Assembly (NCBI GenBank): GCA_023634235.1
Contig: JAMKCF010000004.1
Location: 9,772,702 to 9,836,701, forward strand
Source: Pisaster brevispinus
Lineage: Eukaryota; Echinodermata; Asteroidea; Forcipulatida; Asteriidae
DNA: 64,000 nucleotides
Direction of reading: 5' to 3'
Shown here: one piece after another, positions 32,341 through 44,290 of the stretch
How positions within the stretch are numbered: the stretch's first letter is position 1
Layout of the letters: each line of letters starts with the position of its first letter
Made by a program: the position numbers and the translations under genes
Notes under the pieces: model-generated
Told to the model about the DNA's origin: nothing
Seen by the model: only the letters and a program-made list of their open reading frames with translations
Databases searched by the model: none

Positions 32341-35300
32341 GAGTTGATATGCCATTTAATTTTAAAGTATAAGCAGGAGATCGCTGTAAACCTAAGAGCT
32401 TATTGGGATGTTTGCTTTGTTTTGTTGTGTGTGTTGTGGGGGGGGGGGGGGTCGGATCATTTTCTTAATAAATAAAGTTTCATTAGTTTCAGAATGAGAA
32501 GAGAAGCATTGATGGCAGAATTGTGCATAAGTCTCAAGTTTTCGACATACAAAGAAAAAAACTGCAAAACAATTTTATTGTGATTAGGGATAAGACGCAG
32601 TCTTGGCAAAAAGGGTTGTCAATCATTCCGCTAGGCATTGTATTATTTGCTTCGCTGATTAAGAGAATCAGTGAAATACATCCGATGTAGTTGTAAAGAT
32701 TCACTAAAATAATAGTTCAAATATCCCAGAAATTCTATTGGCAAATCAAGGACACCTACGGGCCCTAAGCTAAATTATTTTGCGCCCTCACAATAATGTT
32801 TTGTTCTCACAAAATAAATTATTTTGTCCACTCGAAATAATATTTCAGTCATATTTTGAAGGAAAGAAATCGTTTCCAGGGAATGAGATGACTTTAGGGT
32901 AATGAAATAATATTTCGACGGAGGGATATAGTCGGCCTACTCCGAGGTAACAAAATTTTAAAAAATTTAAATAAATATTTTTATTTTAAAAAAAATCACT
33001 GGTCTATTTTAAACAAAGGATCTACATGAAATTATACAAATAACTAAAATTAAAATTAAATATGAACTTCCTCTTTGAACCAGAACTTCTTTGAACAAGC
33101 TCAAAAAAAATATATCATGGATTAAAGAAAAAATATTTACTTCGGTTTATATCCCCCAAAGTGACACAAATACTCTGAATTAATTATTTGTCAAGCAGTT
33201 CATGGGATGGTGTAGTATTATCCAGCAATGCGTCTTGGCGTCTTTTGGACACCCTATTTTATTTTTTGACGGCCTGAAAACTGTCGGATGCCCTTGAAGA
33301 CGCCCAGTTTATTTGGCAAAATACATTTTTCGTACAGTATTAACACAAATATTACGTCAAAATACCAGTGTTGTGACTACGCTCACCTGGCTGGTCGGCA
33401 CTAACCAGTTCTAAAGAAAGCCTACCAGGACTCATATATGCAATGTTACAACTTTGCCGACCAGCATTTCTGCAGACAGTGAAAACAAATATCAGATGGT
33501 CTTTTTTATTTATTTAAATAGCCCCAGAAACGCTACAGCCCTGTCCTGTCCTGGGAGAATGGTTGACACTCCTATTGAGATCCAACTACGTCTTATCTTA
33601 ATCCCTATCAGTTTGTAATACAACTGTTTCAGCGTAATATAACTGTGTCAGTGTAATACACTCAAAAGCCAAGCCGCCTGCGGTGAGTTTCTGTGGTGTT
33701 GTGACCTGGTTTTGTGACCCTCACTTAGGAGTGGGCGCGTATAATAAAACCTGTGTAAAAGTGTGGACATCCGCGGGCTTATTGTTTCGATTTGAACAGT
33801 AGAAACAGTTAGCTGAAAACCACAAGTTTTGTTTTTAAAACTGTTTTGGAAATAAACCTAGGTTCACAACATAAATAAATTGAAAAGGAATATTATGGTG
33901 TCCTTATTGTGACATGAACAGCCAGTCAGTGTGATTGCATTTTATGTTCTAGTTAGAAAAATTGTCATGTGTACAAACCCTTCCTACTGACAGGGAAAAC
34001 ATAAAAAGACTTGAATTCAATCAAAGTATGATTCTGGAGTCAATGTAACTAAGAATGTGATGATTGAAAAAAATAAATAAATAAAATTAAAAATCCCTAG
34101 CTAACTGCCTTGTATTTTCTGGCCCGTTACGCCTACTCCTAGAACTACGCGATTCGTTCCTCGGGTCATTATCAAGTACAAAATCATATTCGAAACTTTC
34201 TGCCTTTCACGTTTATGCACCTGGAGTTTTCTTTTGAAAACGGATCTCGCCAAAATTAGGCGCTCTGGATCCCCGCTAGTCGCCGCTAAAAATGTGGACA
34301 CCCTATTTTTCAATCCAGTCAAACTTGGACAACACCTTATTTTCAAATCCTGGCTAAAAGCCTGAATGAATTTGAACAACCTAGGGGGACAAAGGGGCAA
34401 CTGCCCTGCCAAATTCTGGTAAAACTGTGGGGAAAATAAGAAGAAAGACTCTGCTAGGGTCGAGACGTCGGGCCACTATAAATTTTTTGCATTTACACCA
34501 TAGATTTGTAAGCAGTTTGCAACAGTAAATTCAATTTTTTTTTTCACAACAAAAAATTGGACAGAAAGAGTAAAAAGACTTTTTATCCTGGTAGGCCTAT
34601 TTATTTATTTGTATATTTTGTCTTATTTAACCAGGGTAGCCCCATCAATTTGCAATGAACTGCTCTCTCTGGGGACCCTGTAAATTGGTATGGTGTTTTT
34701 ATCTGTGTACAATTTTGGGTAAATGAACCTCTCTGCCCCACTTAACCAAAGAGTCCCCCCCCCCCCATAAGCTTGTTTTACTAAGTAAATATTTTATTCA
34801 TAGACGAAACAGGTTGTTTCGGCGCAGCCCCCGCCTCCATTTTGTTCCCAAGCCTACCTCAACAAGATGTCGTTGGCTCGATGTGTCCGGCGTTGGTTGT
34901 CAAGTTTTACCCTGCAGTCTACGGCAGTTCAGCGGAGCTCCCCAAGTCTGTAGTCAGAACCAGTCCTGGTCGGAATTGAGAACTTCGTGGAACTCTCGAA
35001 ATGTACTATAGGGCTCAATAGTGAATGCTGTGATGAAGACTGCAGTTTCTAGGTTGAAAAAATCTGGCCACCCAGTGACAAAAATGCACAAAGTTCATAC
35101 TTCTTGTCTAGTTAGGCTTACTTCAAACTTCGGCCAAACAGGTTCCAAACGTGCAACAGTTTTTGTTGAAATATTTCTAAATGCACATGACTGGCCATGG
35201 TAAGTTTTTCGACAAATTTACAGGTAAAGTTCATCAGAAAACGCGACGTCCAAATCCAAGTTAGAGCCGAGAGGTACGGCGTGCTGCTCCTGTCCGCGAC

Positions 35301-37310
35301 ACGGTGAAGACTACATGCGGTCACTGGCCGCAATGGCGCTTCGAAAAAAGCGCAAAACTCCTTATAATTTGCATAACAATAACAAAGCTCTTCGATGAGG
35401 TGACATTCCACAGTGACCCCTTGTCCAATGAATGCACAGAATTAACTTGTTGACTAAAAGTCGCTATCCTGGATGGCTGAATTAATTCATTCCAGGGGGC
35501 GAGAAAAAATGGCAGGAAGGCAGGCCTAAATTTAGAACTATCTCCCAAGACCCAAATGAGTGTTCTTTGGGAATGCTTTTTCTGTGGAGGGGGGGGGGGG
35601 GGGGGGGGTTGGATAGTTACCCCCCTGTTTTTATTCACTTTTTCGTTTTCTTTAAAAAAAATTATTTGTACCATAGGCTATTTTGGTTGGTAAGCAGTTT
35701 GCAAAAGCTAGGGTCCTAATTCATAAATTACAGAAAATATGGGGTTTTTTTTATATTAATGAGAGAGAAAATGCGTATTGACCAACTGTCCCTTCAGGTC
35801 GTTTGTGATGAGATCACTTGATCAAAATTTGTGTTGGGAAACTTGTTAAAAATTTTGTGTTTGTTTTTGACTTCCAATTATTGTGGGGTTTTAAAAATAA
35901 AAACAAGAGTTTGTACCATACAAAAGGCTGTCTTTTGCACACAAACACGTGTGGGCTTCGGCCATTGTATCCGAGCCCCACCCACACACATCAAGTAGAG
36001 TGTGTTTATTGGTCAATCCCACCTGGACGCTGTCACTGTGTTGCCACCAATGCTAAGCGCGTATGATTGATCACACCCCCCCCCCCCTCAAAAAAAGAAA
36101 AAAAGAAAGACAAGAAAACCAGTCGCAACCAGTCCGCGTGTTTGCTTTTTCCCCCCAAACATGATGGGCTGTGATAAAGTAATTAGCAAAAAGGGGCGGT
36201 AACGGACCGCTATTCAGCATCGTCGGTTCAGTCAATGACCTTATTTAGAGTGGAACGCGTTTAAAACTCGTTCAGATAAAGAAACCCATTTTAAGATTTG
36301 CTAACATTTCTGCTGTTCTTGTAGACCCTCCTTCTCTAATATTTAAACAATTCTTTACAACGCGTTACTTAAAAATGTACATTTTCTTTTTTTTTCATCA
36401 GTGATTGGGGAAATTTTATCAAGGAAATGAAGTTATACAGGGTTTTTTTAACACAGCATAACCCATAAAGAAAACGGTATGAAAACCTAACAGCTTTTCC
36501 CGATTTGCACATCCCTTTTATTTACAAGCTTAACGGTCACCCTTAAGTTATTTCTTCAGGTGATTAACACCGTCTTAAAATCAGCTGATTTTTCAAACAC
36601 TTGTTTATCTTAAAATTACAGACTGCTTGCAGCCCAAACTACAGACCTAATTATCACGACTGCCATCTTTTTTTATATTTTCTGGCAGCAATAGCAAATA
36701 ATTAATACCTATAAAAAAAGGCCTTCCGGCCTCGATTTGGTTTCACTTATTTCATTTAGAGACAACAAGATAGCTGCAACATGGTGATGGTTCATTTCGT
36801 TTGATCATCCTCTGGGTTAAAATTCAAGTTAATTTATAATTTTTTGATCCAAACCGTTGATTCAAAATGGATCACCAGAGCTTTCGCTGACTCAGTGAAA
36901 AAATGCCTCAACAGCTTTGCCTGGATCCCTAGTAAAAGCAATTACATTAAACTTAAGGGTGCGCATATCGTTGATAAGTTATGCTTACATCAGTTATAGT
37001 GTACATGGTACAAAGATGTGGTCATGGTGGGAAAACACTTGGGCTCCCTCTGCCTGTCTGAATCCCCGTAAGCCCAAACCCAACCCGTGGTTTTGAAAAC
37101 GACCATAGATTTACCGATGGTGCACGCTACATTGTGTTTAGACGCACCCCTTGACAAGCATTCCTTTGCCATTATTATCATTCTGACTCTTTTGTGCAGC
37201 CATCTTGAATTTCTCCCTTTATGAGCAACGTAACCAAACCGAGGCTCATTTGTTTCTTGTTTTTTCTCTCACTTAAATGTTCTTTTTTTCTTCACTGATC
37301 GTTTCATACA
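32341..37310. other. Gene-poor stretch with homopolymer tracts
   Basis: It includes a 12-G run (32440), a 21-G run at about 35588-35608 and an 11-C run (36077). An ATG at 34867 opens a 28-codon frame resembling a mitochondrial presequence (MSLARCVRRWL), followed by stops; a donor-like GTAAGTTTTT is at 35200. I cannot establish a gene. Confidence 0.35.
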
Positions 37311-38116
37311 TGGTATGCCCATACCGTTGTGCTATTAAAGAGCACATTAAAATTCCAATCGTTGAGTGTCTTCATTTATGCACCTGTGTAAAGACATGCA
37401 GTATGCATAAACCCGAGGCAGTGACCGCCCTGCCCCCCCCCCAACGAGATCGGGAAAAAATGCACAAATGAACCAATCATCAAAATAATTGTCTTCTTCC
37501 CAGCTTGCCCCCACCCCCTATGAAATGTTCAGTTACGCCACTGCCCACTGACCTGAGGACACACCAACAAATAACCGGCATTAACAGAATTTTGACAAAA
37601 TACTTATTCACATTCAAGAACATGTTGCCTTGCACACAAAGAACAACTTGTTTTGCACCCCCCCCCCCCCCCCCGAAGGTCACATGCTCGCTCTAAAAAA
37701 AAATTTAATGCATGTTTGACAACAAGTAGGCTAGGGCATGACTGTTGTATATATTTATTTATTTCTCCCATTCCCGTAGCGGTTTAGCTTTCCTGCAGTG
37801 ACTTTTAAATGGCAGGAAAAAGCCATCAAACTATCACATTCAGTTTTCTTATGTTAAACGCAGTAATTGCTAAGTGATGAAGCAGACAAAGTGGAGGTGG
37901 GGGAGGGGGCTAGTTCAACCACAAAAACAAAATCAAAGGTGGCAAGAGGGGAGAAAAGGTAATTAATTAGTGAATGAGATGGACTACCTGGTAACAATTC
38001 AGAGTTTTATGAACAAATAACCTTGAGCAAAATAATTCTTAATTAGCTCCATCCAGATTTTGTTCCATTCACATCTGCCTCTTCGGGTCAATACTCATGG
38101 ACTACCAGTGCCGGTA

Positions 38117-38386
38117 CGCGAAATCTTTTTCCCAGCGTGGTAAAGGCCAAGATTTGCATACCTCGCTCCCATTGGCTGGGACTTGCTGGTGAATTATTCA
38201 AGCAAACTGAGCTTGCGAATAGTCAGGGCTGACGAAAAGTGGTATGTGATAAACGATTATATGCAGCTGTTCTTCCCCCCTCTACAACGTGTAAAGAAGC
38301 AAATGCATACACACATGACATACCCAAGCCAATGGGAGCGAGGTATGCAAATATTGGCCTTTACCGCGCTGGGGAAAAACATTCGC
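38117..38386. mobile_element. 270-bp MITE inserted in left arm only, 8-bp target duplication
   Basis: Long inverse termini (GCGAAATCTTTTTCCCAGCG and CGCTGGGGAAAAACATTCGC) are flanked by TGCCGGTA at 38109-38116 and 38387-38394. The right arm has the empty site with a single TGCCGGTA near 49652. Confidence 0.88.
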
Positions 38387-38997
38387 TGCCGGTACAGCTT
38401 AGTGCCCCACGCTGTCAAAACTGATTGACATCACACAAACTCGCTGGAAGTCGAGTTTATACAAGCACTTTTAATTTATGCGTGCACATCAGTTCCGGTA
38501 AACAGGTGTTTGTATTAAAAAACAATTAAAAATCGCGAAAGATATAATCAATAACTCTGTTCGTATTGTGCGTATATATGCTTTTTCACGAGTGGCATAA
38601 ACTCTACAAGTTGTTGAAAAACCTAAAGCTTGCTTTACAAAACTAATCGATTTGCTATAGTTATGAAAACCCAACGATTGATTAATCTACCCATCTGGTA
38701 ACTGTCGCCATAAATCACTGATAACAGTTACCGATTTTCATTAAATGAATATTTACATGCAATTGCGTACATGGGAATCAAACCTGCCGGGAAACTGTCC
38801 TGGCTCAGGTTGTGTGTGTTTACCATCGTCTTATTGTGGAACGTCGGCCCTGGTATCTGACGCAAGAAACTTCAAGGAATTCCTTAATCCATGGACAGTG
38901 AATCTATTCCATTCTCCCGGCGGATACCAGCTGAGTTTGAGTCAATTCCATACTGAATTTCTCCTCACTAAAGCAGAGTTCATTCCTTGAAAGGCGG

Positions 38998-39003
38998 TAT
39001 AAA
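38998..39003 (+). promoter_or_regulatory. TATA box of WAP-B
   Basis: TATAAA 49 bp before the ATG, conserved in the other arm. It predicts a very short leader of about 20-25 nt. Confidence 0.6.
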
Positions 39004-39051
39004 CACGGGGGCGTGGTTGGAGTTCTTCCCGTGGATAGAAACTTGGAGATC

Positions 39052-39888
39052 ATGATGCTTAGGTGCACGGTTCTTGTTGCTTGTGTTCTCTTATTGGCTA
39101 TAATCCTTTTTGGAACGACGAAGACTTGGTTTGGTCGCGTGCGTAGAGATGGCGGGGAAATTGAAGGAGGAAAGATTTCTCTTGAAACTTTAGGGTTTTG
39201 TAATTTTTATGGAATTCAGAGGGTTAAGTTGCTGTTTATTTATTAACAAAACGGCAGCTTCATTTCAATTCTTGCTACACCCGTACTAATGTGTGTATAC
39301 TCACACAGTTGCTGCAAAGAATTGTAGAAATCCATTGAGGCAGATGACCAAGTAACCCACCAACCACAGTTCTCCTTTCAGAAGAACTAATCAGAGAAGT
39401 GCTGATCTCTGAATCCCTGGCTGGAGACAGAACTAGTCTTGTTCCTTTTTGTTTACAATGAATATCAGCATCCATTATTGGATACAAAGAACACGACGAA
39501 AGAGAACAAGATGACGGCAGCATAAGGAACTGCCCTTATCCCTAGTCATGAACGACAATCTGAACTTGTTTTTAAAGTTCCCAAACTTGACTTTTTACAA
39601 ATTATCCTCTGTGATACAGGAGTGAAAAAGGACGGCGTGTGTCCTACGCAAACGGACCCTGTGTTTGAAGGCACTGTAGGAGTGTTGCCATGTCCAAAGA
39701 GTTGTCGCATCAGTTTAAGCGACTACGACTGTCTGGACGCCAAGAAATGCTGCCCCACCCCGTGTCATGGAAATAGCTATATGTGCGTGAACCCACAAGA
39801 AGACCCCACGACCCAGGCGACGGCCGCATCCAATGTCACCACTACAGACGCCACAAGTTCAACAACAGCCAACATTCCTATCACGTGA
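39052..39888 (+). pseudogene. WAP-B: WAP-domain gene with destroyed splice donor
   Basis: The structure matches WAP-C: ATG ATG at 39052, signal peptide (LVACVLLLAIILFG), propeptide GRVRRDGGEIEGG, then exon 2 at 39620-39888 with an eight-cysteine WAP domain (KKDGVCP to MCVNPQ) and a Ser/Thr-rich tail (TTQATAASNVTTTDA). The exon 1/intron boundary reads GGAG-GAAAGA where WAP-C reads GGAG-GTAAGA, so the donor GT is GA. Without splicing, the frame runs on to TAA at 39243-39245 and no WAP domain is made. A nearby GTAATT at 39200 is in the right phase but would create a TGA at the junction. Both exons otherwise keep open frames, so the damage is recent, or an unusual donor is used. Confidence 0.7.
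39620..39888 (+). CDS. WAP-B exon 2 (WAP domain and Ser/Thr tail)
   Basis: Acceptor GATACAG before 39620; stop TGA at 39886-39888. Open throughout, with all eight cysteines. Confidence 0.7.
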
Positions 39889-40016
39889 ACAATGAACAGA
39901 ATTTCGGTCATTCGGGTATTTAGTGCATAATGCAAATGCAACAATGCAATAACCAGGTGCACCACCTTAAGTAGGGTCTCTGAAGCATGCTCAAAAAAAT
40001 TCCCTCAACCTCCTTA

Positions 40017-40022
40017 AATAAA
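40017..40022 (+). terminator. Polyadenylation signal of WAP-B
   Basis: AATAAA 129 bp after the stop, conserved in the other arm at 47445-47450. Confidence 0.6.
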
Positions 40023-40048
40023 ACCATACATATTTGTTTTAAAAGTTT

Positions 40049-40533
40049 GAAATCCTAAAAAAAAAAATTGTTTAGCTGTGTCCATCCAAAATTAAAACAC
40101 AAAGATTCTCTACGCGAGTGAGCAAAATAGGGCCATTTTTCGGCGCGCAATTTTAGCATACAATTCGGAATTTTAAAAAACCCGTGCCGATATTATAATA
40201 TTTTTTTCGGTGGGGGGGGGGTAATCGTCCTTACTGTCAGCTAGAAGCTGAATTGCAAAAGGATAAGATCGCACAGTGTTGGAGCCCCACGCATGTAACG
40301 TGTGCCTTTTGCAGCCAGCCTCATCTACCCATATCATGACCACGGAGCACTCAGCCAGAGATCGAAACAGTTTGATTTGTCCAGAGGAAGAAAAACCCAC
40401 GCGGCAGGAGAGGACCAACGCACAACTCTGCTTGCCTTAGCAAGGAATCGAGCCAGGGCCACAGTGGTGAGAGGCGAGCGCTTTGTACACTTAGCCACCC
40501 ATGCCACCCAAATTATGCAGACAAATCCCAAAA
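40049..40533 (-). mobile_element. tRNA-SINE-bearing insertion, left arm only
   Basis: The right arm lacks this block. On minus the head reads GGTGGCATGGGTGGCTAAGT, then AAAGCGCTCGCCTCTCACC and CTGGCTCGATTCC, a tRNA-like A/B-box arrangement. The tail ends in an A/T run near 40060. Confidence 0.72.
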
Positions 40534-41403
40534 GAATGACCTTCAAATCTTTACCGAAATAGTTGTGGTTTTACAAATTATGAGTTTTGGCGCATGATTC
40601 AATCACTATTTAGTGTGGTGCACCCACAGGTTCCTTTTGTATTTACTCCAGACAAATATGTCCTTTGTCTTTCCTCTTTGAACTTCTACTTATAATTAAT
40701 TTGGCAAGTTCCCCCCCCTCCATTCAACGGAGCCCCTCCTATTCCCTCCTAACATGGGAGGGCCAATGTTTAGGAGAAAATGCACAAATGGTTTTAAATT
40801 CCCAAGTAAAAAGAAAATAACTAATTGGTAGCAAATAATAAGCCATTTTGAGATATGGTGGACACAATACTATGACACTATTAGGTTTATAGTAAATTGT
40901 CTGTTTATACCTAAACCAAACAGCGCACTCCTATAGTGTCCACCGGTTTATTTCAAAAAGGTTTATTCGAGTGGTTGCTGTGGATACATATCACGTTCTA
41001 AAATAGTTACAAATTAGTATCAACAAAAGGGTTCTAATTTCTAATAAAACACGTATATCCCGAACCATCATCAAAAATTATAAATAAAAACTTCCACGAG
41101 CTTTGTTTAAAAAAAAAACCAACAACAACAACAATAATCTGAGCTTTATTTCTTTCTTTTTTCTCATCCGTCATGGAGAAATAGTGTTTGTTTTGTGTTG
41201 ACAACGCGTGCATAAATGTAACCCTTGGTTGGTCTCGCAAAGTTGTCAGAATGAAATCCCTTTGTGTAGCCCTTTAGAACCCAATGTAGGGTTGACCTTA
41301 AAGTGACCCCGGATCAAACGGAAAATATGATTAAATCCTATCTATGTAATTTCAATTATTATGTTTTTATCATAAACTTTACAAACAGCCTTCCATTGAT
41401 TTA

Positions 41404-41860
41404 GACTGAGCAAGTCACGTACATATTTGAACTTCCGGGACCAAGTTGGTCCCAACCATTTTAATACGTGTGCGCGATTCTGATTCTTCAAATACTTTAG
41501 TTTAACGCAGTTTATGGCTCAATTGTTTTTTTCTTCATATTGTTGGGGAAGTTAAATTTAGCCATGAAATATTTGGAAGGTAAATAAATTTAACAAAATC
41601 AAGAAAGAAAACCTCCGTTTCCGGTTAGTTTTAACCCACAATCATGTTATCATTTAACTTTAAGTAATTGTCGCACTTATTCGGGCGTGATTGGCACACG
41701 GGTCTCTGAAAAATACGCATTCTCGTCAAGTTTTACCTTTGTTTCAATGTAACTATAAAGAAATCAGTTGTATTTTAAACAATAAAAAAAAAATGTATTT
41801 ATAACAAGTTGCTATATGGGTGTATTCATTTTTAAGAATTTTGAATAAATAGACTTTATA
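41404..41860. mobile_element. T1 element copy at inner end of left arm
   Basis: TGAGCAAGTCACGTACAT start; AACTTCCGGGACCAAGTTGG matches 12970-12990 and AATTTTGAATAAATAG matches 13335-13350. The distal TIR is not recognisable. Confidence 0.6.
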
Positions 41861-42689
41861 AACTTGCTGTCACCATTAGTCCCGAAGTACAACAGCAGTT
41901 TTATTACCCGGTTTGCCAAAAAGTACACTTTTATAAGCGTGAGCAAAATTCCGAACATAAAACGAAAACTCCTGTTGGTGTTTTATCAAATAATTTGATT
42001 AATCATTTGTAGGGTTAATTAGTTGCGCCAAGGAGGTAGAAATAAAAGGAGTTAGAACGAGAGACTAATTATAAACAAAGGTTTTAATGTATGATTTGGA
42101 AATACAACAATGTTTTAAGTTTGTACACGTGAGTGGAGTCTTTTGCCTCAATATCAGGGAATGTGTGTGGACGACGACATCGGTGTTACCGTTGCGAGAA
42201 AAAAAAACCCCAAAACAACAACTTGTAACCTCGACTAGTCATAACACAGACATGGAAGGCTTTAGCCACAGCACATCCAATGAAATCATTGTATCAAATG
42301 AAATCATTGGGCCTTAAGACCAGTACCTGTCTTTATCCTTGTGGATAAAGACAGGGGACCAGTCTATAGTAAAGCTATAATAGCGATCAGTAGTGTGCTC
42401 CCAAACGCCAACACTAAATCTTATATACCACGCACATAGATCCTGGTCATCTGATTGGTGGAATACGCGTCACGTGTCATACTTTATATTTCGTCGCTCG
42501 TACCACGAAGTGATCTATTTTGTTCACATCCGCAAAAACCGTGTTTGGAGAAAATCGCGATAGAAGCTGCACTATTTTTCGAACTGCTGTTTCGGAGTCT
42601 GCTTATGTCTCATATTGTAGGTTAATTTTTTGATACAAAAATAAAGCCGACTACTTTATTCGTACAGAACTGTTAACGTGTTTTTATTC
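41861..42689. other. Spacer of the inverted duplication, left part
   Basis: It contains a self-complementary CTTTATCCTTGTGGATAAAG hairpin (42330-42350), repeated at 43818-43843. TCGTCGCTCGTACCACGAAG (42487 region) has an inverse near 44303-44325. Confidence 0.5.
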
Positions 42690-43510
42690 CTGTCTTCTTC
42701 TTGGTCAGTTGGCACTGAATTGTGCTGCTGTGGCCTTCATTATAGCCCTCCAACCATCTCTGCTATTCGCCATGGTGGTAACTGGCGTCTCTACTGATCC
42801 GGTCCACCGCTATGTCCATCTCGTTGCTGGTCTGCCCCTGCTTTTCTTACCATCCATTCTTCTCTGTACTATCGTCTTCTCCAAACCATCTCTTCTAACC
42901 ATATATGTTCAAAGAATCTCATCTTCCTCAATGCAATTCCCTTTCTGACTTCCATCTCTTTACACATCTTTTGCAAAACCCATTCATTTGTTTTCTTGTC
43001 TTTCCACGATATCCTCAGCAGCCTCCGATAGCACCACATTTCGAATGCGCCCACCCTTTTCTCGTCTTTCTGTGTCATAGTCCATGATTCTGATCCATAT
43101 GTAGCGATTGAAAACACAGATGCCCTCAGTAGTCGCAGCTTCACGTTTGTAGATACACCCCTGCTTTTCCAAATGGTGTCCACTTTGTTAGCTTGCCTTT
43201 TTGCAATTGCCAGTCTTCTTCGTATTTCCTTTTCGCTTTTGCCTTTACTTTTGATACAGGATCCCAAATATATGAACTCGTTGACTTCCTCGATTGTTTC
43301 CCCATGCAAAATGAAATCCCTGTCTGTTTCGCTTCTTTCTTTGTCAATTACCATGATCTTTGTCTTTTTTGCATTCAGCAGGCGGCCTTTTTCCTTACTC
43401 ACTCTTCTGGTGTTTTCCAGCATCGTCATCAGTTCGCCCTTGCTGTTACACAGCAGTGTTGTATCGTCGGCGAAGCGCAAGTTGTTATTCCTGTAACTAT
43501 TTTTAATTAG
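42690..43510 (-). pseudogene. 5'-truncated non-LTR retrotransposon reverse transcriptase
   Basis: A 203-codon frame begins NNLRFADDTTLL, the catalytic F/Y-A-D-D motif of reverse transcriptase. It continues through IYLGSCIKSKG, SIATYGSESWTMT and EMWCYRRLLRISW, which are typical C-terminal motifs of LINE polymerases (thumb region). The frame breaks near 42870, and the next part (SRGRPATRWT) is in another frame with a stop. No endonuclease or N-terminal fingers remain. The clade (RTE- or L2/CR1-like) cannot be fixed by eye. It lies in the spacer, not in either arm. Confidence 0.85.
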
Positions 43511-44290
43511 TTATTAATTCCTGAACACACACGTCACTTCGTGAAATGAAAAAAGAAGAAGATAGTTTTGCCCACAGTGCGCTGTGTACAAACAGAACGC
43601 ATGTTGAGACCTATCGTATGGTGTTCTATAAAGGACATTTACACGGCCACATTTTTTTTTTTTTTACGCGGCGACTTTTTTTTGTGGGGGGGGGCAGCGA
43701 CTTGTTTTTTTACGTGGCGACTTTCTTCTTTTTTTAGGGGGGGGGGGGTGCACCTTTGGGGTTGTGATTGTGTTTGGGGGATGCCCCTACATTCACTCAC
43801 GCCTAAAACCAGCGCCTATCTTTATCCTTGCGGATAAAGACAGGGTACCAGTCTAACTTCACCAATGAGATACAAAGCGCTACAGCGCATTTCAGGTGCG
43901 CATGTAACATTTGCATTTTCAAGAAGTGACCTATCAGGAAGAGTTTACATGTATACTTTCATGAAGTGAGCTACGTCGCGATAGTATGGTGTTCTATAAA
44001 GAACACTTACAAGGGGCCTTTTTTTTTGCGGCGACTTTTTTTTTCTTTTTCTTTTTTGCGGCGATTTTTTTTTACGCGGCGACCTTTTTTTCGGCGGTTT
44101 GTGTCGTGGAGCGGTTCGTGGATAATAGCGCCCTCTCGTGGGAAAAATTGTGACAAATCAACATGAGGCGGTCTTCCACACCAAGACTAACTAGCCGAAG
44201 AGGGTTCTTCAGGTGTTTCAAGTGACCACGGATTGGGCAAGTCCCGCCACAAGAGTTTGTATAAAAACCGATTTGCAAAAATGTGTAATT
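43511..44290. repeat. Direct-repeat block with GCGGCGACTTTTTTT motifs
   Basis: GTATGGTGTTCTATAAAG occurs at about 43617 and 43985, each followed by T-runs alternating with GCGGCGAC (43660-43745 and 44015-44100). Long T and G homopolymers. Confidence 0.7.

Larger units (their letters stand above)
37315..41860 (+). repeat. Left arm of large inverted duplication
   Basis: It aligns to the reverse complement of 46446-50590 from GTGCTATTAAAGAGCACATT outward to the T1 element inward. It includes WAP-B with promoter and poly-A signal. Arm-specific insertions: a 270-bp MITE (38117-38386) and a SINE-bearing block (about 40049-40533). Confidence 0.85.

Noticed and set aside
34867..34953. Short frame like a mitochondrial targeting sequence
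   Set aside because: It ends after 28 codons with no splice donor in reach and no recognisable continuation in other frames.
39013..39051. Upstream GTG start for WAP-B and WAP-C
   Set aside because: It would add residues before an already complete signal peptide; eukaryotic translation should use the ATG at 39052 / 49002, and the TATA spacing fits that.
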